Shown: positions 1-7,008 of the stretch, piece by piece
Position numbering within the stretch: position 1 is the first letter of the stretch
Layout of the letters: each line of letters opens with the position of its first letter
NCBI GenBank assembly: GCA_905193225.1
Contig: CAJJNV010000002.1
Location: 1 to 64,000, forward strand
Direction: 5' to 3'
Source of the DNA: an uncultured Oscillospiraceae bacterium
GTDB taxonomy: Bacteria > Bacillota > Clostridia > Oscillospirales > Acutalibacteraceae
DNA length: 64,000 nucleotides
Position numbers and translations under genes: made by a program
Notes under the pieces: generated by a model
What the model was told of the DNA's origin: nothing
What the model saw: the letters and a program-made list of their open reading frames with translations, nothing else
Database searches by the model: none

Positions 1-331
1 CTCTAACTCCCGCAATATCGTTTATATTTTGCTCGATAGCCTCTACCGTAAAGGGAAGCTTTTTGCGCTCCATTTTTTCCATAATGCTTTCGGGCGATTT
101 AAGGCGGCTTTTGACCGTTTCAATGGGATTGCGGTCGTATTCAAGGGACAACTCCTCGTTTAACACATTGAATTTTGTGGTGACCTCCATTATGGCGCAT
201 TTGTAATATGCCATAAGCTCCTGATAAGGGCGGGCGCGGGTCTTTGCATATGACTGCACCTCTTTGGATGAAAGGCGGGAAATAAAAAGCTGTTCAAGCT
301 TGTTGTTTTTTGATTGATTGGAAAAAAGCAT
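1..331 (-). CDS. small (p)ppGpp synthetase (RelA/SpoT domain), N-terminal part
   Basis: Reading the minus strand from the ATG at 331, the frame stays open to the window edge (110 codons), so only the N-terminus is present. It opens MLFSNQSKNNKLEQLF, continues through RPYQELMAYYKCAIMEV and ends near INDIAGVRV. That last motif is the start of the RelA_SpoT nucleotidyltransferase core in small alarmone synthetases (YjbM/YwaC type), which make (p)ppGpp from ATP and GDP/GTP in the cytoplasm. An AGAGGA ribosome site lies 8 bases upstream, and a TTGAGG-N17-TATAAT promoter precedes it. The catalytic residues lie outside the window, so activity cannot be judged. The family call is confident from the conserved N-terminal pattern. 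Confidence 0.8.
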   Translation of the reverse strand, partial: MLFSNQSKNNKLEQLFISRLSSKEVQSYAKTRARPYQELMAYYKCAIMEVTTKFNVLNEELSLEYDRNPIETVKSRLKSPESIMEKMERKKLPFTVEAIEQNINDIAGVR

Positions 332-365
332 TTTTGTATCCTCTTATATCTTTTTTGTTTTGTTC

Positions 366-394
366 ATTATAATACCCTGAAAAAATTTCCTCAA
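366..394 (-). promoter_or_regulatory. sigma-A type promoter of the (p)ppGpp synthetase gene
   Basis: On the minus strand TTGAGG (394-389) and TATAAT (371-366) are separated by exactly 17 bases, 35 bases ahead of the start codon at 331. Seen in sequence; activity inferred. Confidence 0.65.
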
Positions 395-527
395 CATACA
401 GATTTAGACGGTTGTGTGAAATATGAGCAAAAATGGAGAAGTGTCCAAAAAAATGTCGGCTTTTGCCTTTGTAAAATCAATATTAAGGAATTTTAATCGG
501 AAAAAACAAAAGTTTTAAAATTTCCTG

Positions 528-556
528 TTGACATAAGACCTAAATAATGTGATAAT
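528..556 (+). promoter_or_regulatory. promoter of rsmD-coaD operon
   Basis: TTGACA at 528-533 and GATAAT at 551-556 with a 17-base spacer. It sits so close to rsmD that an upstream in-frame ATG at 549 would lie before the transcription start, which decides the start at 585. Confidence 0.75.
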
Positions 557-584
557 ATATAGAGATATCAGAAGGATGATTTTT

Positions 585-1133
585 ATGCGAGTCATTACAG
601 GTGTCGCAAGGGGAAGGAGACTTTCCACCCTTGAGGGACTTGATACCCGCCCCACCTCCCAAAGAAATAAGGAAGCGCTTTTCAGCGTTATACAGTTCGA
701 TGTTGAGGGAAGAAAGGTGCTTGATCTTTTCGCAGGCAGCGGGCAACTGGGTATAGAGGCGCTGAGCCGCGGAGCAAGCTCGGCGGTTTTTGTGGACAGC
801 TCTAAAAAGGCTGCCGCCGTGGTCAAAAAGAATCTTGAAGCGACCGGATTCTTAAACAAGGCGCAGGTGCACTGCCGTGAATGGAAAACATACATTTCCT
901 CGGCAAGGGAAAGCTTTAATCTTGTCTTTCTCGACCCGCCTTACGGCAAAGATATTTTGCTCGACGCAATACCCCTTTCGGCAAAGGCGCTTGAGAAGGG
1001 CGGAGTCATTGTCTGCGAACACGACGCTTCCGACAAGCTTCCCGAAAGCTTTGAAGGGCTTGAACTTTTCCGAAGAAAGGCCTACGGCCGAACGGTTTTC
1101 AGCTTTTACAGAAAGGAACAGGAAATCACTTGA
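585..1133 (+). CDS. rsmD: 16S rRNA (guanine966-N2)-methyltransferase RsmD
   Basis: A 182-residue SAM-dependent methyltransferase that modifies G966 of 16S rRNA during 30S assembly. The protein opens MRVITGVARGRRL, a typical RsmD N-terminus, followed by the TRPTSQRNKEALF segment. The SAM-binding loop FAGSGQLGIEALSRG starts at residue 49 and the catalytic DPPY motif is at 117-120. The start at 585 is preferred over in-frame ATGs at 549 and 576 because AGAAGG at 570-575 is 9 bases away and the promoter ends at 556. The stop overlaps the TTG start of coaD, a very common rsmD-coaD pairing in Firmicutes. Confidence 0.95.
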   Translation: MRVITGVARGRRLSTLEGLDTRPTSQRNKEALFSVIQFDVEGRKVLDLFAGSGQLGIEALSRGASSAVFVDSSKKAAAVVKKNLEATGFLNKAQVHCREWKTYISSARESFNLVFLDPPYGKDILLDAIPLSAKALEKGGVIVCEHDASDKLPESFEGLELFRRKAYGRTVFSFYRKEQEIT

Positions 1134-1618
1134 AGGAAATAATTGCTGTTTGTCCCGGGAGCTTTGACCCAATGACTATGGGACACTACGACATTATCGC
1201 CCGTGCGGCAAAAATGTTTACAAGGGTCATTGTTCTTGTGGTTCCCAATGTTGCGAAATCGCCCACCTTTTCCCTTGAGGAACGGGTGGAGCTTATAAAA
1301 AAATCGGTAAAAAACCTTGAAAATGTCGAGGTCGATTGCTTCCACGGACTTCTTGCCGACTACATCAAAAAGGTTGGCGCGGGCGCCATTGTTAAGGGTC
1401 TGCGCGCTGTCTCGGATTTTGAATATGAATTCCAGATGGCGCTTACCAATAAAAAACTCTGCCCCGAGGCGGAAACGGTTTTTCTTACCGCCAAGGCAGA
1501 AAATATGTATCTCAGTTCGTCCATTGTTAAGCAAATCGGGAGTATGAACGGGGATATACGGGATTTTGTTCCCGCTGAAATTTATGAGGATATTATTTTA
1601 AGGCTGAAAGGAAGATAA
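1130..1618 (+). CDS. coaD: phosphopantetheine adenylyltransferase
   Basis: Transfers AMP from ATP to 4'-phosphopantetheine to form dephospho-CoA, the penultimate step of CoA synthesis. At 162 residues it matches the family length. The nucleotidyltransferase signature is clear: CPGSFDP at 8-14, TMGH at 16-19, then KGLRAVSDFEYEFQMA and the C-terminal SSSIVKQIG. The start codon is TTG and overlaps the rsmD stop, with GGAA-type purines just ahead, so translation is probably coupled. The next gene follows after 3 bases. Confidence 0.96.
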   Translation: MKEIIAVCPGSFDPMTMGHYDIIARAAKMFTRVIVLVVPNVAKSPTFSLEERVELIKKSVKNLENVEVDCFHGLLADYIKKVGAGAIVKGLRAVSDFEYEFQMALTNKKLCPEAETVFLTAKAENMYLSSSIVKQIGSMNGDIRDFVPAEIYEDIILRLKGR

Positions 1619-1621
1619 AAA

Positions 1622-2095
1622 ATGAATGTTGAAGAATTGCTGGATCAGTTAGACGATATTATGGAAAAGGGCTGGAGCTTTCCCGGCGGCCGCCGCGTTA
1701 TTGAGGTTGAAAAGCTCAGAGAGCTTATCGACGATATCCGCCTTAATATGCCCAACGAGATAAAACAAGCCAAGAGTATCGTTTCCGATCGCGCCGACAT
1801 TATCACCACCGCAAAAAAAGAGGCCGAGGGTATTGTCAGAAGCGCCGAGGAGCGTGCCCGTGCCATTGTGGCTCAGGAAGAAATCACCAAGATGGCTCAG
1901 GCCAAGGCTCACGAGATTGTTTCCCAGGCTCAGACCAAGAGCCGCGATATGAGAAAGGCCGCTCAGGAGTTTGTGGACGACATTATGCGCCGTTCGGACG
2001 AGGAGCTTACCCAGAATCTTTCCGAGCTGCGCAGAACAAGAGCCTCTCTTAAGCAGAACATTCCTTCGGTCAAAACCGAGGAGGAAAGCAAGTAA
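1622..2095 (+). CDS. coiled-coil protein, DivIVA/ATP-synthase-b-like
   Basis: A 157-residue soluble, highly charged protein lacking any signal peptide or membrane segment. Residues about 20-45 form a conserved-looking FPGGRRVIEVEKLRELID helix. From about 45 to 150 it is an almost uninterrupted Ala/Glu/Lys/Arg coiled coil resembling ATP synthase subunit b or DivIVA-type proteins. It ends with a short polar tail. It is the last gene of the rsmD-coaD unit, 3 bases after coaD, and is followed by a terminator. Genes of this type commonly sit beside coaD in Clostridia, but I know of no established function; a scaffold role in envelope or division processes is only a guess from its form. Confidence 0.75.
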   Translation: MNVEELLDQLDDIMEKGWSFPGGRRVIEVEKLRELIDDIRLNMPNEIKQAKSIVSDRADIITTAKKEAEGIVRSAEERARAIVAQEEITKMAQAKAHEIVSQAQTKSRDMRKAAQEFVDDIMRRSDEELTQNLSELRRTRASLKQNIPSVKTEEESK

Positions 2096-2201
2096 TCGTT
2101 TTCTTGAAAGTTAACGGCTTTTGCAAAGAAAAGTTGTCTCCGTGATCGCGGAACCCTGCCGTTAAGACGGTATAAACAGGGCAATAATAAGAATGATGAT
2201 T

Positions 2202-2240
2202 AACCCGGCGCAGTCCCTATGGGCTGCGCCGGGTTTTGTT
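2202..2240 (+). terminator. terminator of rsmD-coaD operon
   Basis: A perfect 12-bp stem (2202-2213 with 2224-2235) around a 10-base loop is followed by TTTGTTT, about 107 bases after the last stop codon. Confidence 0.9.
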
Positions 2241-2656
2241 TAATATTTGATCGGTGCAGGTCTTAAAAAAATATGGTTAAGCACCTGTTGTTTAAATGAA
2301 AAAGAACGGGCAAAACGGCAAAGCGGCAAAAATATAAAACCAAGGGGACTTTAAATTTGAAAGTGCTTTTTGTTGTGTACCGATTATGGTGCATACAAAA
2401 TGATATTATATGAGAGTAAGCTGCCGATGAATCGGCAAATGCACACCAAAAGTACATTCACAAAAGAGTACATTATGCCCTTTACGGTGGTGAGCAAATT
2501 GGTTGGCAAACGGTTAAAAATGTCGTAATGTAGGAGAAATTTGATATGCAGTTTTTTAAGTTTGAGTTATCGATCAAAAATGTTTGTCTGACAAGCAACG
2601 AGCAAAGTCGGGAATTTATGCAGCAGAAAGCAAATTGAATTTTTTGCAAAAAGAAA
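2241..2656. other. intergenic region, largely without genes
   Basis: About 415 bases with no long reading frame on either strand, AT-richer than the neighbouring genes. The only candidate coding segment is the 30-codon frame at 2546. I see no RNA motif I can name. Confidence 0.5.
2546..2638 (+). CDS. possible 30-residue peptide
   Basis: An ATG at 2546 is preceded by TAGGAG (2531-2536), a good ribosome site. The frame encodes MQFFKFELSIKNVC followed by a polar half ending QQKAN. It ends 20 bases before a terminator hairpin at 2657. Nothing identifies the product. It could equally be the decayed 3' end of a lost gene or a chance frame; support is only the ribosome site and the terminator. Confidence 0.25.
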   Translation: MQFFKFELSIKNVCLTSNEQSREFMQQKAN

Positions 2657-2692
2657 AAAGTCCTATCGTTTTTTTGATAGGACTTTTAGTTT
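2657..2692. terminator. intrinsic terminator, possibly bidirectional
   Basis: AGTCCTATC (2659-2667) pairs with GATAGGACT (2676-2684), flanked by A-rich and T-rich tracts on both sides. Confidence 0.75.
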
Positions 2693-2738
2693 TGCAACGG
2701 ATTTAATCGGTCTTTGTAATTAAATCAAATCTTAAATC

Positions 2739-2769
2739 AAAAATCCCGCTGATAATCAACGGGATTTTT
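2739..2769 (-). terminator. terminator of the tRNA gene
   Basis: AAAAATCCCG (2739-2748) pairs with CGGGATTTTT (2760-2769). On the minus strand this lies 3 bases after the CCA end of the tRNA and ends in a U tract. Confidence 0.85.
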
Positions 2770-2771
2770 GT

Positions 2772-2848
2772 TGGTGGGCCATCAGGGACTCGAACCCCGG
2801 ACCGACCGGTTATGAGCCGGTTGCTCTAACCAACTGAGCTAATGGCCC
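2772..2848 (-). tRNA. tRNA with CAU anticodon (elongator Met or Ile2)
   Basis: Read on the minus strand it starts GGGCCATTAGCTCAGTTGG, has an anticodon arm CCGG-CTCATAA-CCGG, a T-loop TTCGAGT and an encoded CCA at 2774-2772. It is 77 bases long and all four arms pair, with one G-T in the T stem. The CAU anticodon means elongator methionine, or isoleucine-2 if TilS converts C34 to lysidine; sequence alone does not settle this. It is not an initiator, because the acceptor stem begins with a normal G-C pair. Confidence 0.93.
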
Positions 2849-2975
2849 TCGTTCTTCGCTTAACGAGCCTTTGAATTATACCAAACTACAATTTGTTTGT
2901 CAAGGGGTTTGACGGTAAAATTTAAAAAGGCGCAAAAATATCTTTTTTAAAGATAAATGTAAGGGCAAACGCAAA

Positions 2976-3020
2976 CCGCCTCTGCGAAAAAATGCGGTAC
3001 CGCAAAGAGGGCAGAGGCGG
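2976..3020 (-). repeat. inverted repeat after rodA
   Basis: CCGCCTCTGC (2976-2985) and GCAGAGGCGG (3011-3020) form a perfect 10-bp stem. The loop holds a small TGCGGTACCGCA palindrome followed, on the minus strand, by six T. It lies about 100 bases past the rodA stop and probably acts in transcription termination. Confidence 0.5.
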
Positions 3021-3122
3021 GAACATATGAATATCAGGATAAAGCAATGCTGTTGATTAAATGCGTTCGGCAAAATGCGCAAGGAAAAAACGCAATCCTT
3101 TGAGAATGATCTGTAAAGTCGG

Positions 3123-4256
3123 TTATTCTCCGAGCACGATAGGCTTGATGTTGCGGTGGCAGAACACGCTGAGCACAAGGCCTATTCCGAGATAGAGACA
3201 GACCGTTGAGGTGCCGCCGGCGCTGAAGAAGGGAAGGGTAACGCCGATAACCGGCAGGAGCGACAGGCACATACCGATGTTTATTATGCACTGGCCGGCA
3301 AACATTGCAAAAACGCCCGAACAGATGATTTTGCCCGATTTGTCTCTTGCCTTTTTGCCTACCTTGAGTATGCGGAAGCATATGGCGGCGATAAGTCCCA
3401 TGGCGGCGAGACATCCGATAAAACCAAGCTCTTCGCCGATGGAGGCAAATATGAAATCGTTAAAGCCTAAGGGAATTTTTCCGTCCTGAACATAAGGACC
3501 GTGGAAAAGACCGTGGCCGAAAAGTCCTCCCGAGCCGATGGCCGTCTGTCCGCGGGATTGCTGATAGATTATGTCTGTGAAGCTTGCGGGATCGAAAAGC
3601 GCAAGCAGTCGGCTTTTCTGGTCGGTGTTCATAACAAAAAACCACATTATCGGAAGGGCGGCAGCGATAATTCCGCCTGCCGCGGCAAAATAGACGGGTC
3701 TGACTCCCGATACAAACAGCATGGTTAAAAAGATGAAAAAGATTACCATTGCGCTGCCGTCGTCACCCTGGAAATGTATGAGGGCGACCGGGATCATTCC
3801 GTGTATGCAAAGCAGAAGGACGTTTTTGAAGTCGCTTATTCTTTCGGGCTTTATGGAGGAAATGTGCTTTGAAAAAGAGATTATAAAGCCGATTTTCAAA
3901 AGCTCGGAGGGCTGAATGGTCTGTCCGAAGGGAAGTTGGAGCCAGGCTTTATCGTCGGTGCCCTCGGGAGCGAAGCCGAATTTAAAGGTTAAAAGTACAA
4001 GCCCTGTGGCAAAGGCGGCGAAGATGTACCATCTTTTTATGAAAAACTGATAGTCCACAAGGGAAATGAGAATGGCCACAAAAAGACCGAGAGCAAATCC
4101 GATGAGCTGAACGGCAAATTTTTGAGCACCGCTGCTGATGTATGTTGCCGAAAGCACCATTACCGCACCGAAAAGGCTGGCGGCGGTACAGAGAAGTATA
4201 AGAATCTTGTCTGTTTCGCGGATGTAGTCGGCTATTCTTTCAAAAAATTTTATCAT
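3123..4256 (-). CDS. rodA: SEDS-family peptidoglycan polymerase (RodA/FtsW type)
   Basis: A 377-residue polytopic membrane protein of the SEDS family, which polymerises lipid II into glycan strands together with a class B penicillin-binding protein. About ten hydrophobic segments are visible, starting with ILLCTAASLFGAVMVLSATY. The family signature between late helices reads FGHGLFHGPYVQDG, then FIFASIGEELGFIG. The C-terminal block VTLPFFSAGGTSTVCLYLGIG matches the SAGGTS motif of RodA/FtsW. RodA is preferred to FtsW because of short loops and the PYVQDG-type segment, but function cannot be separated firmly. It is monocistronic, divergent from tsaE, with its own promoter at 4285-4313. Confidence 0.9.
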   Translation of the reverse strand: MIKFFERIADYIRETDKILILLCTAASLFGAVMVLSATYISSGAQKFAVQLIGFALGLFVAILISLVDYQFFIKRWYIFAAFATGLVLLTFKFGFAPEGTDDKAWLQLPFGQTIQPSELLKIGFIISFSKHISSIKPERISDFKNVLLLCIHGMIPVALIHFQGDDGSAMVIFFIFLTMLFVSGVRPVYFAAAGGIIAAALPIMWFFVMNTDQKSRLLALFDPASFTDIIYQQSRGQTAIGSGGLFGHGLFHGPYVQDGKIPLGFNDFIFASIGEELGFIGCLAAMGLIAAICFRILKVGKKARDKSGKIICSGVFAMFAGQCIINIGMCLSLLPVIGVTLPFFSAGGTSTVCLYLGIGLVLSVFCHRNIKPIVLGE

Positions 4257-4284
4257 AATAAAACCTCAAAGGCGTTTTTGTTTT

Positions 4285-4313
4285 ATTATATTAGATTTTC
4301 TTAATATATTCAA
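4285..4313 (-). promoter_or_regulatory. promoter of rodA
   Basis: On the minus strand TTGAAT (4313-4308) and TATAAT (4290-4285) are 17 bases apart, about 30 bases before the rodA start. Confidence 0.75.
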
Positions 4314-4442
4314 GTAAAAATACTTTTCTTTAAAAATAAAGTGTGGTACAATAGAAAAAATATATGTGCTTGAGAAGCTTTTCCGAAATATGCAAAGGTT
4401 TTTCCGAAGTGTGCGGCGGAAGGTTTCTGTGAGGAGCTTTTT

Positions 4443-4880
4443 GTGAAAAGAGAAATTAAAACCTGCTGTGCCGCTCAAACTGAAGCAGCGGGCGAACAGC
4501 TTGGAAAAGAACTTGCCGAAAAAAATGAACCCGAGGTAATAGCCTTTTTCGGCGGAATGGGAATGGGAAAAACGGCCTTCATACGGGGCCTTTGCAAAGG
4601 CGTCGGATATAACGGAGACGTTTCCTCCCCCACCTTTGCCATCGTTCACGAATACGAAGGCGGAAAAAAGACGGTCTATCACTTTGATATGTATCGCATT
4701 TCCGGCGTTGAGGATCTTTATTCCTGCGGGTTTTTCGATTATCTGGGGCAGGGGATACTGGCGGTGGAATGGAGCGAAAACATAGTCGGCGCGCTTCCCG
4801 ATGATTATTTGAAGGTTGAGATAAAAAGAGGCGACGGTGACGACTGCCGCGTAATAACCGTTGAGCAGATGGGGAAATAA
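4443..4880 (+). CDS. tsaE: tRNA threonylcarbamoyladenosine ATPase TsaE
   Basis: Small ATPase that drives the TsaB-TsaD-TsaE cycle making t6A37 in tRNAs that read ANN codons. The Walker A motif GGMGMGKT lies at residues 37-44, followed by SSPTFAIVHEY and HFDMYRI, both characteristic of TsaE. Its 145 residues fit the family. The start is GTG at 4443 with GAGGAG about 6 bases ahead. The partner gene tsaB follows after 43 bases; tsaD is not in this window. Confidence 0.95.
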   Translation: MKREIKTCCAAQTEAAGEQLGKELAEKNEPEVIAFFGGMGMGKTAFIRGLCKGVGYNGDVSSPTFAIVHEYEGGKKTVYHFDMYRISGVEDLYSCGFFDYLGQGILAVEWSENIVGALPDDYLKVEIKRGDGDDCRVITVEQMGK

Positions 4881-4923
4881 AAGCCGTTCTGCCGAGTAAA
4901 ACCGATTAAGGACAAGGAACAAA

Positions 4924-5628
4924 ATGAAAATTTTCGCAATAGATACCTCGGCGGTGGCCGCTTCCTGTGCGCTGGCCGAGGATGGAAAAATTATCTTTGA
5001 ATTTTATACAAACGCCGGACTTCAGCATTCCCGCACGCTGGCGCCTATGATCGAAAGCGCCTTTAAATGCACCGAGATTTCCATTTCGGATGTGGACTGC
5101 TTTGCCGTCTCAAAAGGCCCCGGTTCCTTTACGGGGGTCAGAATAGGCATTGCGGCGGTCAAGGGAATGGCTTTTGAAAAGGACAGGCCCTGTGTGGGAG
5201 TATCTACCCTTGAGGCTATGGCTTATAATCTCGAATGTGTAAAGGGCATAATATGCTCGGTTATGGATGCGCGGTGCAGCCAGGTTTACAATGCTCTTTT
5301 TGAATTTAACAACGGGGAGCTTTCAAGACTTTGCGACGACAGGGTGCTTACGGTGGATGAACTTGGAAGCGAGCTTAAAAATGAAAAAAAACCTATAATT
5401 TTTGTTGGAGACGGGGCGTTGTTGTGTTATAATAGATTAAAGGACAGCCTTTTTGATGCTCACATCGCTCCCGAGGGACAGAGATTTCAGCGGGCGAGCG
5501 GGGTAATAAAAGCGGCGCAGACAGCTCTTTCAAAGGGACAGAGCGTCTCGGCAGGAGAGCTTCTTCCTTCCTATCTGCGGCTTCCCCAGGCGGTGAGAAA
5601 TCTTAAGGAAAAGCAAAAGGAAACCTGA
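4924..5628 (+). CDS. tsaB: tRNA threonylcarbamoyladenosine protein TsaB
   Basis: Non-catalytic ASKHA-fold partner that forms a heterodimer with TsaD in t6A synthesis. The N-terminus MKIFAIDTSAVAASCA and the KGPGSFTGVRIG segment are hallmark TsaB features; the length of 234 residues is normal. It pairs with tsaE upstream. In many Firmicutes rimI follows tsaB; here rpiB follows instead and no acetyltransferase gene is present. Confidence 0.95.
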   Translation: MKIFAIDTSAVAASCALAEDGKIIFEFYTNAGLQHSRTLAPMIESAFKCTEISISDVDCFAVSKGPGSFTGVRIGIAAVKGMAFEKDRPCVGVSTLEAMAYNLECVKGIICSVMDARCSQVYNALFEFNNGELSRLCDDRVLTVDELGSELKNEKKPIIFVGDGALLCYNRLKDSLFDAHIAPEGQRFQRASGVIKAAQTALSKGQSVSAGELLPSYLRLPQAVRNLKEKQKET

Positions 5629-5736
5629 AAAAAACAGATTGAGAAGAAAACTGATAAACCGGATTTGAATGTAGGTTTAAATAAACCTTTGCAGAAATCT
5701 GCAAAACAAAATATATTTCTGAAAGGAAATGATAAT

Positions 5737-6183
5737 ATGAAAATCGCTATTGGCTGTGACCACGGCGGATTTGAACTGAAAAACGAGATCAGGGACCATC
5801 TTAGGGACAGAGGCTTCGAGGTTGAGGATTTCGGCATTACCGAGCTTAAAAAGGTCGATTATCCCGAAATTGCCGTTAAGGTGGCGCACGCCGTTGCCGA
5901 CGGAAAATGCGATCGGGGAATACTCGTTTGCGGTACCGGAATCGGTATGTCCATCGCCGCCAACAAGGTTAAGGGCATCCGCGCCGCCGTATGCTCCGAC
6001 CACTTCAGCGCCAAATACACAAGACTTCACAACGACGCCAACATTCTCTGCATGGGCGGAAGAGTAGTAGGCCCCGGAGTAGGTCTTGAGCTTGCCGACC
6101 TTTTTGTCGACACCGAATATGAAGGCGGACGCCACGCCAAAAGGGTACAAATGATAAGCGATATTGAGCAGGGAAAGATGTGA
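5737..6183 (+). CDS. rpiB: ribose-5-phosphate isomerase B
   Basis: Interconverts ribose 5-phosphate and ribulose 5-phosphate in the pentose phosphate pathway. The start at 5737 (148 residues) is chosen over an in-frame ATG at 5665 because AAAGGA at 5722-5727 is well placed and the protein then begins MKIAIGCDHGGFELK, the normal LacAB/RpiB N-terminus with the CDHGG motif. Cys65 in VCGTGIGMSIAANK is the expected catalytic base, and SDHFSAKYTRLHNDANIL is the conserved phosphate and anomer-binding stretch. A LacAB-type isomerase is possible, but a single short gene next to upp favours RpiB. Confidence 0.93.
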   Translation: MKIAIGCDHGGFELKNEIRDHLRDRGFEVEDFGITELKKVDYPEIAVKVAHAVADGKCDRGILVCGTGIGMSIAANKVKGIRAAVCSDHFSAKYTRLHNDANILCMGGRVVGPGVGLELADLFVDTEYEGGRHAKRVQMISDIEQGKM

Positions 6184-6357
6184 TCTTGCCTTGCTTTTGC
6201 GAGGTGCTCGGACACTGTGCGGTTTGAAAGGGTAATTTGAAAATCGGATGTGATTTCGGACGCTTTGTAATAAAAAACGCTGCGCATTGCCTGTGCGGCA
6301 GGTGCCGTGTCCACTCGGTGCGGTGCAAAACAGTAACACTATTAAGGAGAATATACT

Positions 6358-6987
6358 ATGGAAAATGTAACAGTCGTAAACCATCCTCTCGTTCAGCATA
6401 AGCTGACCTTTATCCGCAAAAAGGACACCGGTTCCAAGGAATTCCGTGCACTTGTATCGGAAATCGCCACACTGCTTTGCTATGAAGCAACCCGCGATCT
6501 GCCCCTTATGGACATCGAGATCGAAACCCCCATTCAGAAGACCACCACCAAGGTGGTCGCCGGAAGAAAGCTGGTTGTTGTGCCCATTCTCCGCGCAGGT
6601 CTCGGAATGGTCGACGGTATGATGACCCTGCTTCCCGCCGCAAAGGTCGGACACATCGGTCTTTATCGCGATCCCGACACCCACAAGCCGGTTGAATATT
6701 ACTGCAAGCTGCCTGAGGATATGCCCGAGAGAGACGTTATTGTTGTCGATCCTATGCTTGCTACCGGCGGCTCGGCTATCGATGCCGTTTCCCAAATCAA
6801 GGAGAGAAAGCCACACAGCATTAAATTCGTTTGCATGATCGCCGCTCCCGAGGGACTTAAGGCCTTCACCGAGGCACATCCCGATGTACCGGTATTTACC
6901 GCTGCGGTTGACGAAAAGCTCAACGAAAACGCATACATCGTACCCGGTCTCGGCGACGCCGGCGACAGAATTTTCGGCACACTGTAA
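6358..6987 (+). CDS. upp: uracil phosphoribosyltransferase
   Basis: Salvages uracil to UMP using PRPP. The 209-residue protein has [17 protein letters not shown] near its start, RAGLGMVDG in the middle and the PRPP loop [16 protein letters not shown] around residue 129. The C-terminus [14 protein letters not shown] is diagnostic of Upp. AAGGAGAA precedes the ATG. A 174-base gap separates it from rpiB, with no clear promoter or terminator that I can define. Confidence 0.97.
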   Translation: MENVTVVNHPLVQHKLTFIRKKDTGSKEFRALVSEIATLLCYEATRDLPLMDIEIETPIQKTTTKVVAGRKLVVVPILRAGLGMVDGMMTLLPAAKVGHIGLYRDPDTHKPVEYYCKLPEDMPERDVIVVDPMLATGGSAIDAVSQIKERKPHSIKFVCMIAAPEGLKAFTEAHPDVPVFTAAVDEKLNENAYIVPGLGDAGDRIFGTL

Positions 6988-7008
6988 TTCTTTCGGAGGA
7001 ACATACTT

